Assembly (NCBI RefSeq): GCF_026151205.1
Contig: NC_087082.1
Coordinates: forward strand, 3,438,001-3,502,000
Source of the DNA: Bolinopsis microptera
Taxonomy: Eukaryota > Ctenophora > Tentaculata > Lobata > Bolinopsidae
Direction: 5' to 3'
Length of the DNA: 64,000 bases
Both the position numbers and the translations under genes were made by a program. Of this stretch, positions 1 through 11,055 are shown piece by piece. The notes under the pieces were generated by a model. That model saw nothing but the letters and a program-made list of their open reading frames with translations, ran no database searches and was not told the DNA's origin. Every line of letters begins with the position of its first letter. Positions within the stretch are counted from its first letter, which is position 1.

Positions 1-1
1 G

Positions 2-44
2 AATTGTATGGATCTGATGTTGCTAGGGCCCAGTCCATACAATT
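2..44. repeat. Imperfect-loop hairpin, 11-bp stem
   Basis: AATTGTATGGA at 2-12 is the exact reverse complement of 34-44, with a 21-base loop. It may be the end of a small inverted-repeat element cut by the window edge. The stem ends resemble those of the hairpin at 2760-2800, which also starts with ATTGTAT. No function can be read from it. Confidence 0.6.
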
Positions 45-1725
45 ACTGTGGTAAGTATTACCCCCTGGGTGAAATTCTAGTCCTCAATTTGCTCCGGAGA
101 AAAGTTATTCACGTGATGTTATATTATATCCATGCAATTCAACGTCGCGTTGAGCACCGGGGAATCAGATTAAAACATTGAATATGCGTCAGTCCAAATA
201 TCGCTTTAGCTCACCTTATCTTATGCCCTATTTAAAATTAGGCCGTTTGATGAGTAAATTATGTGTTGGGATAGTGGATTGTGGATACTATTAATATAAA
301 CAGTTTGACACTTTTTTTTTTGTTCTGGAGTGAGAATAGCTGAACCCGGATGAGTCTTGGATTTCCAACAGGAGGATGCAGTGCCAGACGTAGTTATTGT
401 TATTAATTATTATTGCACAGAGCACACTTTCTTTTCAAAAATAGATGAATCAAATTATAAGACTTACAGACAATACAGGACGTTAACGTATCCCAAAAAT
501 TACGTGACAATAAAAAAGTCAAAAGAACTTGGTAATGTCAAATGGGCGGAACCGTTGCATAAATATAGTGTTAAGTGTCTGTCGACAGGTTACCAAATTG
601 CAAGAGAATGACAAACCATACAAATAAAAGGAAACAAATAAGGCGGATGAATATTTAGTAAGTCGAAATAGGTTCTTGAAAACGGGAAACGGAACTGACC
701 CATTATCTATAATACCTTGCTGATATGCCTATGCTTCAAAGATTCTATAGTAAACATAAAGGACGATAAAGGACGATAATGGACGATAAGGGACGATAAA
801 GGAGATAACTATGGTCTCTACTTTTCCTCCCTACTAGACTTCAACTGGGGAAAAAAGCAAAAATTGACAGTGGTTCTAATCAAATCTGAAGTGAACGAAT
901 ACTATGTAATAATTCATTCATATTTCACTCAATATTATATAGAGTAATTATATTGTACAAACTATAGGATTAATCAAAATTTTAACCTTTTTCAGCTAGC
1001 TCCAGTAATGATAAGTATCATGGTTTGTACAAAACATCGTAGACAAATTTCAGGAAACCAACTATCAAGAAATTATCGCTGAGTAGATATGTAAAATGCA
1101 GATGGAGACTTTAATTTGTATCGAAACGTTAAAACCCTAGCATAATCTATCAAATTTTTCACTCCAATATAAAAGCAACAGCAATAAAAGAAATTACCTT
1201 CATTTTCAGACTTAAGTCTTTCATCCACTTCAGTCAAGCATGTCCACTTGTACATATTTTAATTTCTGCCGACAGTCTTACCAAAGTGCTCCATGGTCTC
1301 GTAAATCCAGAGCTTTGGTCCAGTAAAAGCCGACGGAAGTAGGCGGAAGTGCTATATGACTTATCGTTGTTGGAGGAGTCTGAGCATGCCTAAAAACATT
1401 AATGTTGTTGCCTACAAAAACAAGCCGTACGGACGTATTCCTTTGTATTTCCACAAGAAGTTTTATATCAAATCAATGGTTTGCATTATTTGTTAATCAG
1501 GATTAGACATTATTGATTTTATTTGAGTCGGGGAACTTCTACGTTGAATACAAACTGTGCGGGTGTAATGGTGGTTAAATTGGTATAAATCTGTAAATCG
1601 GGATTCTGGAGCAAAAACATTTGTTACAAGTTTTTACAATATCCACTGGTCTGATAAATCTAGGTTTTTGATTAAAGAATAGAATATGAATCACGACGTC
1701 CTCTTGGTGTTATTCTGTTGTTTTT
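45..1725. other. Unassigned AT-rich stretch
   Basis: I see no gene I can support here. The short open frames lack codon-like composition and recognisable motifs. The only structure is four tandem copies of a 10-bp unit with core GGACGATAA at 761-800. Minus-strand fragments near 1200-1330 end in donor-like GTAAGA and GTAATT, but they do not join in a common frame. Confidence 0.5.
761..800. repeat. Short tandem repeat, 10-bp unit
   Basis: Four consecutive 10-base units share the core GGACGATAA and differ only at the last base. A degenerate partial unit follows at 801-804. It lies in otherwise featureless DNA. Confidence 0.8.
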
Positions 1726-2184
1726 TTATCCTCTGGTTGCCTTGTTGATGACGTTGATAGCAGTTTTTGCGACGTTCTGCATAAGGGGTCCGCCTGTGTT
1801 GGGCAATGTCTCGAAGCTGAAAAGACAAATTTTTAGTTTTCATGTCTTTTACAATTCCTTCCATTGGCTCATTATAGAATTTGGGAACAATTTCTATCGG
1901 TAAAAAACTAGTTTATTGCATCTTGCTGCCCACCAATTACAGACCATAAAGAGAAGAGCATGGCTCCCGTCATAAGAAGTATGAAATTACAGGTACCATA
2001 AAACGTACGCTAAAACGGTGAAATTTGAACTTCGCGGGATCCCTGATAGTTCACTTACCAGTAACAGTGAAAACGATATTAAAGCAAGTTGTAAAGTAAT
2101 AAAATGAAATATCAAACTCACAGTAGGATCGATCGCTGTACGTTTCTTCAACATTCGAGGGGTGCTTCTGCCAGCAAGTGATGC
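1726..2184 (-). CDS. Candidate 3' end of an unrecognised spliced gene
   Basis: Three minus-strand segments have splice signals and compatible phases: 2184-2122, with a pyrimidine-rich acceptor before it and donor GTGAGT after it; about 2051-2006, acceptor CAG and weak donor GTACCT; and 1816-1726, acceptor TTTTCAG, ending in TAA. Joined in that order they stay open. The last exon reads FETLPNTGG at its start and INKATRG at its end. I do not recognise the protein and found no upstream exons or start codon. The terminal exon is the best supported part because of its strong acceptor and in-frame stop. The middle exon is weak because its donor is poor. This is an inference from splice grammar, not homology. 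Confidence 0.3.
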
Positions 2185-4086
2185 CTTAATATATGTGAAA
2201 TGGGAAAAGGAAAATATTAAACTAATCATTCATTTATCTTGAGAATAGCTAAGGTATGTGTAAAATTTTTCAGAAGAAACACAGAAACTTGAGAGGAGAT
2301 GATCTTGGCGAATTAACTTCAAAATTTCAGGGACTTTTTTTTTAGGTTATTAATGTCACCGAAATCTGTGAGATTTGTTTTACTTTGTGGGGGATTTAAT
2401 CTTTAGATTTGTTCCCAAGAGTGTTTATTTTTAGAACAGCGGTTTAAAAGTTAAGTTTACATTACCAAACGATATATATCACATGGATTTATGAAACTAA
2501 TATTTGGATTTAAGGTTCTTCAAAAAGATATTCAGCAAGATATTCAGCAATATCTTTAGAGATCATTAACGAAGGAAAATTTAAAGCTTCTCGCATTATA
2601 TATAATAGTCTCAGTTCTTAAATTCATCGGCACAAATTTGGGTAAGTATAATTTAGTATCAGGGATATTTATGTATAATATAGCCTCAGGGCTACATTGT
2701 TATGTATTCGCAGGAAGCTATATTTTTTGATTTGACGTTGATCATTTTGTTCAGTAAAAATTGTATCGCTCAAGTGCATTTATGCATTGAGCGATACAAT
2801 TGACTACCTATAAATAGGTGCTGGCCTGGTTAAAGATGATTTGAAATTGAATAAACTTTGCTATGAGATTTCATTTCAAAGGTTCCGGAAATGGGCCAAT
2901 AAAATTGTCATGATCTGAAGGAGACTATTTCATGCGGTTCTATGATATATGTCAGCTCTCAGCAAGGGTTAAATACATCTTAGTCACTCGTACTGGTATA
3001 TGTCAGCAAAGTGCTCGCCAAAACAGGAAAACATTTCAATTTGAGAGTTGGAGGATGCATAAGATTCAAGTTTTGAGGACTATCATCTCGACGCCATTCA
3101 GGGGGTAAGATTTAGATTTATTTAAAGCCATAATCAGACCACATCTTGGAGTAATCAGGGGAGTTTAGATAAAAGAGCAATATGGTCAACATTCAAACCA
3201 GGGTGGTGAGTCAGCTGGCTTCGTCAACAATTTCGCAACCAGGTTAATTCGGGCACACAGGCACTAACCTCAAAATATTAATCATGCTCTTGACAATGAG
3301 GTTCTTTGTACCTGAATAACATTTAGACTCTATTACTTCGAACCATTTTGTGACATAACAGGGAAAGTAGCTAACATTACCTTAGGTTCAAACCAGGGTT
3401 ATCAACTTTGAACGTTCACTGTCACCCAAAGTTTTTAAGGCATGAAGAGGACTTCATCTTATTATATTTATCTTAATATATTTAGATTTAGTACAAAACT
3501 ATAATGAAATTCGAGCATAACAGTGATGCATTCAGCTCAGTTATATTTCAACTGTGCTCATATAAAACTTGATTGTAACTAAATAAGTTGATTATAGTTC
3601 AGTAGGCTTTAATGCAAGGCAGACTTAATTTTTATTATGCTTACTTTTAATTTTGCTTTTTATTTATCATTCCCATTATAAGCTGGAACTTCACAATGGT
3701 ACCATTTCGGCCGAGCTTTAACATTAGCCAAGCTGTAATCAGCCAGATATTAATTGCGTTTCTTATTATTATTTCTCCTAAAATCAAAGCAACTGTTAGT
3801 TTGTGAGGTTGAAAGCTGGAGAGAGGGTAAGGATGGCCTTAAAGTCAATTATCAAGATGAAAACTCATATTTTTTATATTTATGTTCTCCATTTTACTCC
3901 TTAGATATCAGGAATGGGACACAAACAGCACAACATCATGTGTATTGGCCTTTGCTTTTATATGATATAAAGACGCAGTTTAATTTCTTGAAAATAGTCA
4001 CAAAGCTTAGCCTGTATACAATAATGCTTGACACTATCAATTCAAAAATAATGAAGAAGTTTACACCAGTGGCGTAACGTTGCCTG
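2185..4086. other. Unassigned stretch
   Basis: AT-rich sequence with no gene I can support. The 107-codon plus-strand open frame at 3754-4077 has no recognisable motif or splice context. The one clear structure is the hairpin at 2760-2800. Confidence 0.5.
2760..2800. repeat. Perfect 14-bp-stem hairpin
   Basis: ATTGTATCGCTCAA at 2760-2773 pairs exactly with 2787-2800 around a 13-base loop. This looks like a tiny inverted-repeat remnant. There is no adjoining T-run or gene that would make it a terminator. Confidence 0.75.
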
Positions 4087-4350
4087 TTGGGTGCATTCAG
4101 AGCATTCAAGGTTATAAGCAGTTTGGCAGATACTGGGGCATATTTGTTTAGAATAAGCAGATTCGGACTAAATTTGTTTCAAACTGAAGCTGTAGTAAGA
4201 GTGCTACCAAAGCAAAAAATCTTTACAGAGGGAGCTAAATCATTTCGGAAAATCCTTCGAATGTCAAGAACTCGAAGACAGTTTTAAGCTTTAAAGTTAA
4301 ATTAGAAGGATTCAAGAAAGATGTGATTTCTAAAAGTTTTCGATACTTAG
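4087..4350 (+). pseudogene. LINE reverse transcriptase C-terminal fragment (copy 1)
   Basis: The translation (FKVISSLADTGAYLF, then a Phe-rich stretch) matches the LINE fragment at 6535-7107, which reads FKMISGLANYGAGLF at the same place. This block precedes the WNKLP motif near the end of CR1/jockey-type LINE reverse transcriptases. Here the WNKLP part is degenerate. The frame breaks at about 4285, then resumes in another frame (LEGFKKD near 4305). The fragment stops where the TA-flanked element at 4354 begins. It is a dead, 5'-truncated copy. Confidence 0.6.
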
Positions 4351-4353
4351 TTA

Positions 4354-5615
4354 CGGGTAAATGCCTCACAGAATGGCTAGCCTCACAGAATGGCCAAATT
4401 TGTAAATGTTTTTGTAACTAATTTTTTATAAAAGACTGGTAGGTTTTGTGGATACCATATGAAACAAAAGTCTTCTGGCAACACTTCCTGTGGTGAAATC
4501 ATTAACTAGGACCACATTTTCTGGCATAAATATGACTGTTTATGTAGAAATTTTGAGCACTGAAAAATTTGTTTTCAAATTTTTGAACTAAGTTTGCATT
4601 TTGGTGAGAACTTCTGGCACCAGTATGACAGAAGATGTTCAAAGAATAGTATTTATCAAACAAAACGAACATTGTTCAATATAGGAAGAAAAAAATGCTA
4701 AAATGGCTACACGCCTCACAAAATGGCCAAAATATGCCTCACAAAATTTGTTTTCAAATTTTAGAACTAAGTTTGCATTTTGGTGAGAACTTCTGGCACC
4801 AGTATGACAGAAGATGTTTAAAGAATAGTATTCATCAAACAAAACGAACATTGTTCAATTTAGGAAGAAACAAAATGTTAAAATGGCTAAACGCCTCACA
4901 ATATGGCCAAAATATGCCTCACAAAATGGCCAAAATTTAAAACTCCTTTTATTCAATGAAACCATAAGTCTAAAGTATTCACAAGCTATTTATCATACAA
5001 TAACACCCCAGATGGAGTGTTTTTACAGCCGAATGAAGGTTATAAATCATGAAATCAGGGAATATGAACAACGCCACACAAAATGGCCATTTTTGGTGTA
5101 GGAAATTATGCCCTTTTTATTCAGTTCTAAGAAATTTCACCTATATGGGGGTGTTAACAAGGCATATTAATACCAGCAGCATGCCTGAAACAAGAGCCAA
5201 AGGTTTTAGAAAAATAAAATTTTCTCGTTTTCTTTTTTTTTTGCCATTTTGTCAGGCATTTTTTCTTTTTTGTGAAATAATTTTTCACAGCTCAGTTTTT
5301 TCGTGAGTTTTAGGTTATTACCCCATTTCTTAATAGGTTTTCTAAGAACGTGTGGTGATAGAAATTTAAAAAGTATCTCCATCAACAAAATTATAGAAAT
5401 TCAGATTTGGCCATTCTGTGAGGCATGTTTTTTTGGAGGAAGATTTTCCGGCCAATTTTTCTCAAAGAAAAAATGGTTATGAGATTAAATGAACCCCCGG
5501 GAAGAAAAATATGAGTGTCAACTTAGCTTCTTATGAGATAAAAACTGGAATAAAGTGTGTTTTGTGACTTTGAGAGACCTTCCTTTTTTTGGCCATTCTG
5601 TGAGGCAAATACCCG
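4354..5615. mobile_element. TA-flanked inverted-repeat element
   Basis: The two ends are inverted copies: CGGGTA(A/T)(A/T)TGCCTCACAG at 4354 and its complement ending at 5615. Both are flanked by TA (4352-4353 and 5616-5617), the target duplication typical of Tc1/mariner-like elements. The words GCCTCACA and ATGGCC recur inside at about 4366, 4380, 4711, 4736, 4894, 4915 and 5073, and inverted at 5409 and 5592. A 179-bp unit starting at 4571 is repeated in tandem at 4750. No transposase is present, so it is non-autonomous. It splits a LINE fragment and is therefore younger than it. Confidence 0.7.
4571..4928. repeat. Tandem duplication, 179-bp period
   Basis: Two adjacent near-identical units start at 4571 and 4750 and share the core TTTGCATTTTGGTGAGAAC. 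Each ends with GCCTCACAAAAT-type words. It forms the body of the TA-flanked element. Confidence 0.8.
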
Positions 5616-5665
5616 TATGTTAATGAATTTATTTTGAGGTTATTTCAAATAAAGTATTAGTTTAA

Positions 5666-7439
5666 GGGGGGGGGGGGGGGGTTCACCCTGTTTTTTTTGT
5701 GAAACTTGGTTTCGAGATAGTAGTTGACCAACAAACTAGGACCGGTGACCAAACTTTTGAGGGGGTCCCGGACACCAACCGCCAAACGGTGCTCGCGGGG
5801 CAGCCACGCCCATATTTGGTCCAAATTAGGCCAAATTTAGCAAAATACCCTGAACATGCCCAAAATCCAGATTTTTCATCAAGATTGGACAAAAAATGAC
5901 TGAGTTATGAGCAAAAAACCATATGACCATATTTGGGCATACGCACCAAATTTTATCGATTTTGGCCCATAAATTGGTCAAATATCAATATTTTTGAATG
6001 AAACCAACTTTATATGGAAGGTAAGCCTATACTACACATTATCTATGATTATCAGCTCAGTATCTACCTAACTGTGGATTCTGTGTTCAAATAATCGCAA
6101 AAAATGAACAAAATTGCCCATATCTCAGTTCGTTATATTTGCAAAATTTGCAATGCGAAATTCAGAATTTGGCCGCCAAATGTTTTTAAAGGCCTAACTC
6201 AAAATTCTGTCCCAAAACTTAAGGTCGAAATGCGATTCTACGTTGATTCTGAAAATTTCATGTAAAAATATTAAAACCCTATTGAGTTCTATTGTTTTGA
6301 GCGAAATCAGTTTTGCAAATATAACGAACCGAGATATGGGCAATTTTGTTCATTTTTTGCGATTATTTGAACACAGAATCCACAGTTAGGTAGATACTGA
6401 GCTAAAATCAAATCAAATCAAATCAAATCAAAATATAATGACACAAACATCATCACACATCATCAAAAGTATATCTACTAAAGTTTAAAAATTATCTTAA
6501 ATATATTGGCCTAAACAACCAAGTTAAAATGAATCTAATTTACATACTTTCCACTACTATATAAGTTGATAAAGCGTTTTTTAGCAACATGAGGATTACA
6601 CACAAGATATTCATTGTGCTTCTCTTTATTAGTAGCATAATTTAATCCCTCGATCTTTCCTAATACTTCGTCCGAAACATACCAAAAATGACTATCATTT
6701 ACAGATCTGTTTAAAATAGTCTCTTTTTTGAAAGCCTCTAATCTTATTTTAAAACTTAACACAGTCCCACAATTCTTGACATCCGAGGGGAGTTTGTTCC
6801 AATATGGTCTCACCCTCTCCGGAAGAAAAGAACTGTGGACTTTCTTCATTTTACTGCTACTTTTACTGCATCTACTGTTTGATACCACATTAAGACCAGA
6901 TCTGCTCATACTGAACAAACCAGCTCCGTAATTGGCCAAACCACTTATCATTTTAAAAGATTCAATGAGGTCCCCACGTATTCGCCGCTCTGCCAGCGTT
7001 GTTCAATTGAGGATTTCCAGTCGACGACTGTATGGAAGAGTACCCACCTCGTCAATCAGACGGGTAAACCGCCTCTGGACGCTCTCCAGCTCCAAGATGA
7101 TCCCCCAACTTCCATGAGCCGCAACTGATAATCATAGATAATGTGTAGTATAGGCTTACCTTCCATATAAAGTTAGTTTCATTCAAAAATATTGATATTT
7201 GACTAATATATGGGCCAAAATCGATAAAATCTAGATTTTGGGCATGTTCAGGGTATTTGGCTAAATTGGGCCTAATTTGGACCAAATATGGGCGTGACTG
7301 CCCCGCGGGCACCGTTTGGCAGTTGGGGTCCGGGACCCCCTGAAAAGTTCGGTCACTGGTCCTAGTTTGTTGGTCAACTGCTATCTCGAAATCAAGTTTC
7401 ACGAAAAAATCAGGGTGAACCCCCCCCCCCCCCCCCCCC
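5666..7439. mobile_element. Palindromic DNA element with TTAA target duplication
   Basis: TTAA sits immediately outside both ends (5662-5665 and 7440-7443). The ends are long inverted repeats: a G run of about 16, then GTTCACCCTG at the left, with its complement and a C run of about 20 at the right. Outer arms cover about 5666-6055 and 7123-7439. A second inverted repeat (about 6056-6140 against 6310-6405) forms a hairpin in the middle. TTAA duplication is the hallmark of piggyBac-type transposases. No transposase is encoded, so this would be a non-autonomous derivative. A truncated LINE (6406-7122) has landed between the inner hairpin and the right arm. Confidence 0.75.
6406..7122 (-). pseudogene. 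5'-truncated LINE with reverse transcriptase C-terminus (copy 2)
   Basis: Reading leftward from about 7107, the translation begins LESVQRRFTRLI, continues through RGDLIESFKMISGL and VRPYWNKLPSDV, and stops at 6535. This order is typical of the last part of CR1/jockey-type LINE reverse transcriptases. One in-frame TGA interrupts it just before the RGDLIES block. After the stop there are about 100 bases of 3' UTR, then a (GATTT)n run (about 6410-6432, read on the minus strand). Such a run is the usual simple-repeat tail of a LINE. The insertion lies in the loop region of the TTAA palindrome. Confidence 0.75.
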
Positions 7440-7535
7440 TTAACGGGTGATACTCGTAAAACATCTGTTCCAGGACCGTCGACGAGTCCAACTCGGCGCG
7501 CGTCCTGGTTGTAGGTTGTAAACCTACAAGTATTA
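7440..7535. repeat. End of a dispersed repeat family, copy 1
   Basis: TTAACGGGTGATACTCG, followed by words including GTCGACGAGTCCAACTCGG and GTAGGTTGTAAACCTAC, recurs inverted at about 21690-21905. A diverged copy lies at about 8187-8265. All three put the family edge at TTAA or a TTAA-like site. The family is undetermined and no coding is visible. Confidence 0.6.
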
Positions 7536-8693
7536 GTAAGAATTGAGAGAAACCAATTATGTTATAAATAATAAAGAAAAACATGATTTATATGTAACAT
7601 GATGTATAATTAGTATATTTTTTTGTCTTTTGTGTGCTAAAATGAAAATAGTAAATTATTTATTCAAATTCAATATACACAAATAAACCGCGCGACCGCG
7701 CGCTACTGCGAGCGATTTAGCGAGATCAGGGCTTTTGCTTTGGTTAGACTTAGAGCAATTCAAGAAACCTACAAATAAATTTATTTTGTGTGCTATATGC
7801 CCATGACCATTGTTTATGGTCTGGCCCGGCGCGCGCTACTTCGTAGCACGTGCCATCGAGAAGAAAGAAGCGCGCGCTGCTTCGAAGAAATTTAGACGAG
7901 GAACATCCGTCAATATATGCCCTGTGTATCGTAAAAACTCTATTATAGTGAAACTTCACTATGCACTATAGTAAAACAATCGTGGGGTCACGACGTGATA
8001 CAAAAATGATTTTAATTATTTAAAATAGTTATTAAATAAAATGTGAATCTAAATATTTAATAATTAGTTTAAATTAATATGTGCCTTTAAATTTAATAAA
8101 AATACATTGGGTTTTAGAAATTGCATTAACCTTAGAGGACGTCGTCATTTAATTTTGCGCGCCGCGTGCGCATATCATATTTGTTTTAATATAACTTAAT
8201 GGGCTGTGACATGATAATTGTAAAATATTTGTTTCAAAGACCATCGACAAGTCCAACTCAGCGCGTGTTTTTAATAAAACAAAAGTTAATAAAACAAAAG
8301 TTAAATTTATTACCAATTATTCAATCAATACATATCATAAATTCTAATATTGGAAACACAATGCAGAATGGATGTCTTAAACTATAATTTTGTTGTCACT
8401 AATAATCTATTTACTTTCAAAGTTGAAATTTAGTTAAGTATGAAATGCCACTACATCACAGTTAGGGTAATTAATATAATTCTTAAAAATTTTAAAATTG
8501 AGAAGATTGATCTATGACTTAAAATTTAAAATTTAGCAAAATGATATTTAATTTTTAAATAGTTGGTTACAGTTTATGACCGCGCTCACTAAATCGCTCG
8601 CCCAAACTTTTTTCATTCAACTGCTAACGCGCATTTTCGCATTGGATAAATTGCAAAATTGGTTTGACTATCAGGAGTGCTCGTTCTTCCTTA
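7536..8693. other. Unassigned, AT-rich with CpG-rich patches
   Basis: No supportable gene. GCGCGC-rich patches occur at 7687-7720 and 7825-7875. A diverged copy of the TTAA-ended repeat is at about 8187-8265. A copy of the motif ACTAAATCGCTCGCCCAAA is at 8588-8606; the same motif recurs elsewhere in the window. Confidence 0.5.
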
Positions 8694-9316
8694 TATATAA
8701 TACTAGAAACCCGCTAGTCGAAAGCTTTGTTCGAGGAAATCTTAAAAATCAGTTATGTTTTAATTTTTCTTCATCATACAGCTCTGTTATACAGTAGACA
8801 TAATGGAATTTATTTAACAATGGCGACAGCGTTGTTAGTATTCGGATTCCCAAAACGATACTTTTTACCGCATCAAAAAATGCCAATCACAACCAAAGTT
8901 ATGAATATAAGTCATAGCGTGAGCGTAAATGTGAGCTAGTTTTGAAATTATGACGTAGCATACAGCATAACAACGCGCGTAGTTAAGATGTTTTTGCTCG
9001 CGCACGTGCATTTTAACGTTGCTACGCAACAGCGCAGTAAACCTTTGCTAAAACAACGACATTATTCTAACGGTTATTTTACCTCACTTCCGACGTTAAT
9101 TATAAAAAATCTAAAGCCTAAATCAAAATTCTAAGAATGCTATAGCCTATTCCTATCCTTTTTCTACAACCCTGCTAAAAATGGCGAGGTTTCAACTTCA
9201 TTTGCGAGCTGGGTTTGGCATCACCAGAGGGTCATTTTGAGGTCGATTTTCGGTGTTTTTTCTTCTATGTCCCCGTTGCCGGGGAAATTTCGTCAAGTTT
9301 AAAATATAATATAGAT
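8694..9316 (+). repeat. Dispersed 0.6-kb repeat, copy A
   Basis: Nearly identical to 37143-37769 in opposite orientation. It shares words such as TAGAAACCCGCTAGTCGAAA near 8705 and CCCCGTTGCCGGGGAAATTT near 9270. The ends have no obvious terminal inverted repeat. The short open frames inside differ between copies, so it is probably non-coding or a fragment of a larger element. Confidence 0.85.
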
Positions 9317-10597
9317 ATGTACGTCTTTACACTTTGCGTGCTTTAGTTGTTTTGGAATTGATAAAATTCGACCGAGAAAAATCGTCAGATTTAAAACAAG
9401 TTTTCATTTCTCACGGGGCAGAATTAATATCATGATTAAAGTTAGATTTCCTCTTAATTGAACACACAATGCACTTCCCACGAGTTACCCCCGTTTTGGT
9501 CGAATTAATGTTAATGTCTTTCGTGTTAATGGATTTGCTTTCGGGGATACATTATTATTTTTTTGAGCTCAATCGTTGCTAAAATTTGCTAACATCTTGT
9601 TACATTTGTTAATGTCAATTTGTCCTTGATAAATGAATATATCTTCACTTCTCTTAAACTAATAATAAAGATGCGTTAACAAACCCAAACTAAATTGCAT
9701 GATGAAAAAAGTGCCACGCCCTATTTAAGGGTGTTAACTGTTAAATGATAATGCTTATAAAAATTACCGATTTGTCTAGAAATTCTATAGGTCGAACATA
9801 AGTGTATAAATAGATTCATGCATAATTATGACAAGAAGTTCGATTATTGTTCTGAACTGATAGCAAATGGTAAAATAGGTACCAAGAAGATTTAATGGTC
9901 CCATTTTCTGTAAAACATTTTATTTGTTTTGTAGAATGGCCTATTCTTGTGTCATACTTGGCTTAGAAAACGCTGTCTTCTTTCGTTCCTGATTGTCTCA
10001 CAAAATTCATCTACTAGATATAAATTTGATCATTACTGATAAATAGTTCTGATATGATATCTATAGACCTATCAAGCCTTTTTTATGATCCAAAATGGCA
10101 ATATCTGGTCTCTGAAAACCACAAATATTGACTTATCCGCGGGCGCGGAACGTTTTGAGTGAACTTTGCTAGTCCAGACCATGTGGTTCGCCGGTGCTAA
10201 AATTATCACAGATAACTAACGCGCATTTAGGAGACGCGCAAAAGTTGAGATTGTTATTACGGTTTGGGCGAGCGATTTAGAAAAAGCCGTTTATGACAGT
10301 ACTGGCATGACCAATTTTATTGTGGCTGGTAAAAGGGCCCAGTTGCCTGTAAGGGCTTTACCGAACCCCTGGGGACCACAATGTGATAGGATCAGGCCAG
10401 ATGTTTCTATGTAGAGCAATTTATTTATTTCGGAGCTATGGTTACGTGGTATAGCTGGTGGTCATGTTTAAAGGTCAGTTTATCTTTATTTGTGTGCTAT
10501 AAATTATCCATCCAGATGCTTAGTGATGTGAGTAAATCATGCTCTTCTACAATATATAACGTTTAACTATAAATTTGTTTTTACCACAGAAACTGTG
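9317..10597. other. Unassigned stretch before the Gypsy element
   Basis: No gene found. Contains one copy of GGGCGAGCGATTTAG at 10266-10280. It is otherwise AT-rich with no tandem or inverted structure I can support. Confidence 0.5.
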
Positions 10598-10601
10598 GCA
10601 C

Positions 10602-10777
10602 TGTCAGTTGGTTACAATGGTCTTTTACAAATGATACACACTGATTCCAGATACAGATAACATCCTGTATAAGTTAATTGTTAGAATGTATTATCAATGA
10701 TATCATTAGATCAATCAATCACAATATTATCAAATATATCATTAGATCAATCAATCACAATATATATGTCCTTGACA
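10602..10777 (-). repeat. 3' LTR of the Gypsy element
   Basis: A 176-bp LTR bounded by TGTCA...TGACA. It contains two direct copies of a 26-base AT-rich word (ATCATTAGATCAATCAATCA core). It is identical to the 15751-15926 copy. On the minus strand it is preceded by the purine run AAGGGGGAG, the polypurine tract for plus-strand priming. Confidence 0.93.
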
Positions 10778-10779
10778 TT

Positions 10780-10792
10780 ACTCCCCCTTAAA
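10780..10792 (-). other. Polypurine tract
   Basis: Read on the minus strand, the internal region ends with AAGGGGGAGTAA directly before the 3' LTR. A purine run at this place is the standard primer for plus-strand synthesis in LTR elements. Confidence 0.75.
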
Positions 10793-11055
10793 AAAAAATA
10801 TTTAGCGATAAAGTCGCGTGATAAAATGCGCGTTTTTGATGCGCGGCTTTAAATGCTAAAAAAATGTACTTTTCTTAAGCGTAAGATCTAAAATCTAGCT
10901 GTAGAAAAACCGTTATTTCTATGTCACGTAAGTTTTACAAAACATCACGTAATTCTGAAAGCTCAATATAAATTTAAAATCAGGTTAAAAATGTATCAAA
11001 GTTGTCATTAAATGCATCTAATAAATATTAGTTAAAAGTTGATACAACTTTAAAT

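Noticed and set aside
1197-1330. Two minus-strand segments with donors GTAAGA and GTAATT
   Set aside because: They hit stops when joined in any phase and match no known protein.
3388-3410. GGTTCAAACC-like word as a tRNA B box
   Set aside because: No matching A box, acceptor stem or cloverleaf could be formed; no tRNA gene found in the window.
3754-4077. 107-codon plus-strand frame
   Set aside because: Leu/Phe-rich by AT bias, no motif, no splice signals, ends at a LINE fragment.
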